A stretch of DNA of 64,000 nucleotides from Vibrio rumoiensis (lineage in GTDB: Bacteria; Pseudomonadota; Gammaproteobacteria; Enterobacterales; Vibrionaceae): positions 744,001 to 808,000 of the forward strand of contig NZ_AP018686.1 in assembly GCF_002218045.2 (NCBI RefSeq), read 5' to 3'. Each line of letters starts with the position of its first letter. The first letter of the stretch is position 1. The translations under genes were made by a program, and so were the position numbers. The notes beneath the pieces are model-generated. The model had not been told where the DNA came from. It saw only the letters and a list, made by a program, of their open reading frames with translations, and did not search any database. Below are positions 62,198-64,000 of this stretch, one piece after another.

Positions 62198-63161
62198 TGA
62201 AAATTATCATCCTTCAGACAATACACGTATTACGACGAATTTTGCCAATTTAGCGCGCGGAAAACATCGTCAACAAAACCTACGTAACACATTGACCATG
62301 ATTAACCGCCGTTTCAATGACCTAGCGAACTGGGATAATCAAAGCGGTGACCGTTACTCTGTAGAATTAGAGATTATCTCTGTCAATCTCAATATGGAAA
62401 ATAACGACGCCGTCATCCCATCCATTGAAGTGTTAAAAACCTATATCGTTGATCATCAAACTAACCAGCGCAGCGAGGGAATAGTCGGCAACAATTTCTC
62501 TTCTTATGTACGTGATTACGATTTTAGCGTCCGTTTAGCCGAGCACAATAAGGGAAAAACACGCTTCTCAGTACCTGAAGATTTTGGCCTCCTGCATGGC
62601 AACATATTTAAATCTTTTGTTAACTCAGAAGCTTATAAACAAAACTTCGCTAAGCCACCGGTTATTTGCCTGAGTGTTTCAGACAGTAAAGTGTACCAGC
62701 GCACCCATAATCACCACCCTATTCTTGGTTTTGAATACCAACCTAATGAGTCATCCCTCACAGAGCAGTACTTTCAAAAAATGGGCTTACAAGTGCGTTA
62801 TTTCATGCCTAAAGGCTGCGTAGCGCCACTCGCCTTCTTTTTCTTTGGCGATCTACTGAATGATTACACCAATTTAGAGCTGATCAGTACCATCAGCACG
62901 ATGGAGACTTTCCAAAAAATTTATCGTCCTGAGATCTACTTTGCCAATACTGTCGCAAGCGAACGATACCAAGCTAATTTGAAATGTAATGACCATTCTG
63001 TCACCGGCATTATTTATGATCGTGAAGAGCGAACTCGTCTCGCGATTGAACAAGGAAAGTTTGTTGAAGAAGTCTTCATTAAACCTTATCAACATTTTCT
63101 TGAGCAGTGGTCAGCCCAATACACCAACACCTTAACTAGCCAACACAGCGAGCAATTCTAA
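62154..63161 (+). CDS. mesX: MesX (DUF1852), partner of MesD methionine synthase
   Basis: A 335-residue DUF1852 protein. The N-terminus, with the conserved segment DNTRITTNFANLARGKHRQQ followed by NLRNTLTMINRRFNDLANWD, and the later VICLSVSDSKVYQRTHNHHP identify the family. DUF1852 (MesX) is needed for the activity of MesD, a folate-independent methionine synthase (knowledge from published work on four such families; MesX's exact role is unclear). The ATG at 62154 is used; the frame opens earlier at 62112 but the family begins near here. Its stop overlaps the mesD start by one base. Confidence 0.85.
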   Translation: MTLNFTFTINNTCLDENYHPSDNTRITTNFANLARGKHRQQNLRNTLTMINRRFNDLANWDNQSGDRYSVELEIISVNLNMENNDAVIPSIEVLKTYIVDHQTNQRSEGIVGNNFSSYVRDYDFSVRLAEHNKGKTRFSVPEDFGLLHGNIFKSFVNSEAYKQNFAKPPVICLSVSDSKVYQRTHNHHPILGFEYQPNESSLTEQYFQKMGLQVRYFMPKGCVAPLAFFFFGDLLNDYTNLELISTISTMETFQKIYRPEIYFANTVASERYQANLKCNDHSVTGIIYDREERTRLAIEQGKFVEEVFIKPYQHFLEQWSAQYTNTLTSQHSEQF

Positions 63162-64000
63162 TGACAAAATTATTTCCTACTTCGACGGCAGGTAGCCTCC
63201 CTAAACCGGCTTGGCTCGCGCAACCTCAAGTTCTTTGGTCACCATGGAAATTAGAGGGACAAGAACTCATTGACGGTAAACAAGATGCACTCCGTATCGC
63301 GCTGCATGAACAACTTCTGGCCAGTACGGACATCGTCAGTGATGGCGAACAAACTCGACAACACTTTGTTACTACCTTTATTGAACACTTAAATGGCGTT
63401 GATTTTGAAAACCGCCAAACCGTCAAAATTCGTGACCGTTACGAGGCTTCAGTCCCATGCGTCGTCGGGCCAGTATCGCGACAAAAATCCGTCTTTGTTG
63501 AAGATGCAAAATTCCTACGCTCACAAACGGACAAACCGATCAAATGGGCATTGCCTGGGCCTATGACAATGGTCGATACCCTTTATGATGCGCACTATAA
63601 GAGCCGTAGAGAGTTAGCGTTAGAGTTCGCTAAAATCCTCAATGAAGAAGCAAAAGAACTGGCTAAGGCTGGCGTCGACATTATTCAATTTGATGAACCG
63701 GCGTTTAATGTTTTCTTTGATGAAGTGAATGATTGGGGCATCGAAGCCCTTGAACGCGCGAGTGAGGGATTAACGTGCGAAACCGCTGTTCACATTTGCT
63801 ATGGCTACGGAATTAAAGCCAATACGGATTGGAAAAAGACCCTAGGCAGTGAATGGCGTCAATATGAAGAAGTGTTTCCTAAATTACAACGTTCGAGTAT
63901 CGATATTATTTCCCTCGAATGCCATAACTCTCATGTCCCGATGGAATTACTTGAATTAGTGCGTGGCAAAAAAGTCATGGTCGGCGCTATCGACGTCGCG
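63161..64000 (+). CDS. mesD: MesD core methionine synthase (MetE-like, 3' end outside window)
   Basis: 280 codons visible and open at the right edge. It is a core MetE barrel without the folate-binding N-terminal half: FPTSTAGSLPKPAWLAQPQV at the start, SDGEQTRQHFVTTFIEHLNG, ALPGPMTMVDTLYD, DIIQFDEPAFN, and the zinc-site His and Cys in TAVHICYGYG. MesD is reported to make methionine without methyl-folate, with MesX and oxygen involved. It directly follows mesX (TAATG overlap), the conserved pair. Confidence 0.85.
   Translation, partial: MTKLFPTSTAGSLPKPAWLAQPQVLWSPWKLEGQELIDGKQDALRIALHEQLLASTDIVSDGEQTRQHFVTTFIEHLNGVDFENRQTVKIRDRYEASVPCVVGPVSRQKSVFVEDAKFLRSQTDKPIKWALPGPMTMVDTLYDAHYKSRRELALEFAKILNEEAKELAKAGVDIIQFDEPAFNVFFDEVNDWGIEALERASEGLTCETAVHICYGYGIKANTDWKKTLGSEWRQYEEVFPKLQRSSIDIISLECHNSHVPMELLELVRGKKVMVGAIDVA

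Noticed and set aside
1..64000. CRISPR array or integron attC array
   Set aside because: No regularly spaced direct repeats were found. The RelB/RelE remnants resemble cassette genes, but no attC-like palindromes were recognised beside them.
1..64000. tRNA or rRNA genes
   Set aside because: No cloverleaf-like GGTTCGAATCC-type arms or rRNA stretches were noticed in the intergenic regions by eye; short RNA genes could still be missed.

Overview
The window looks like chromosomal DNA of a member of the Vibrionaceae (gammaproteobacteria). The support is the combination of a KtrAB sodium-dependent potassium uptake pair, a maltose regulon laid out as malEFG with a divergent malK, a divergent ppsR/ppsA pair, an ERIC repeat and moderate GC content. 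I cannot name the species.

Layout. 1-2068: the 5' part of a large ATPase gene that resembles the PrrC/RloC anticodon nucleases (a defence-type gene), cut by the window edge and lying next to a truncated osmC/yhfA-like gene. 2495-6511: a YccF membrane protein, the ktrAB potassium uptake operon and an MscS-type channel, which together suggest osmotic housekeeping. 6609-11610 (minus strand): a four-gene cluster matching an ectoine-degradation operon (ectoine hydrolase, AsnC/Lrp regulator, aldehyde dehydrogenase, class III aminotransferase). It lacks the deacetylase gene and carries an ERIC repeat between its last two genes. 12053-25807: a complete aerobactin siderophore locus with Fur-box-like sites. 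IutA, FhuB, FhuD, FhuC and IucC are on the minus strand; a ShiF-like exporter, an IucA-IucB fusion and IucD are on the plus strand. 25855-29516: a YciI remnant, a BenE transporter, a LysR/PACE divergent pair and a TauE/SafE permease.

29608-34144 is an accessory patch. It holds an AraC-family gene split by an IS256-family element with an 8-bp target duplication, a stand-alone leuA-type gene, and degraded remnants of a RelB/RelE toxin-antitoxin pair and of an unknown gene. 34172-37707: ppsR and ppsA. 38368-54312: the maltose genes in two blocks (malQ/malT and malEFG/malK), separated by gamma-glutamyltransferase and a LysR/old-yellow-enzyme pair. Two identical hairpin terminators flank the LysR/enzyme pair. 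54708-60315: a tripartite tricarboxylate transporter (tctCBA) followed by a CitA/DcuS-like sensor kinase and its response regulator. 60385 to the end: an EamA exporter, a small membrane protein, and a mesX-mesD pair (DUF1852 plus core MetE), a folate-independent methionine synthase system cut by the window edge.

The best candidates for unusual biology are the RloC-like gene with a zinc-hook motif and an R-E-H triad at the left edge, the fused IucA-IucB enzyme, the ectoine operon without doeB, and the layered decay around the split araC gene. Functions are assigned from motifs and remembered family sequences; no database search was run.
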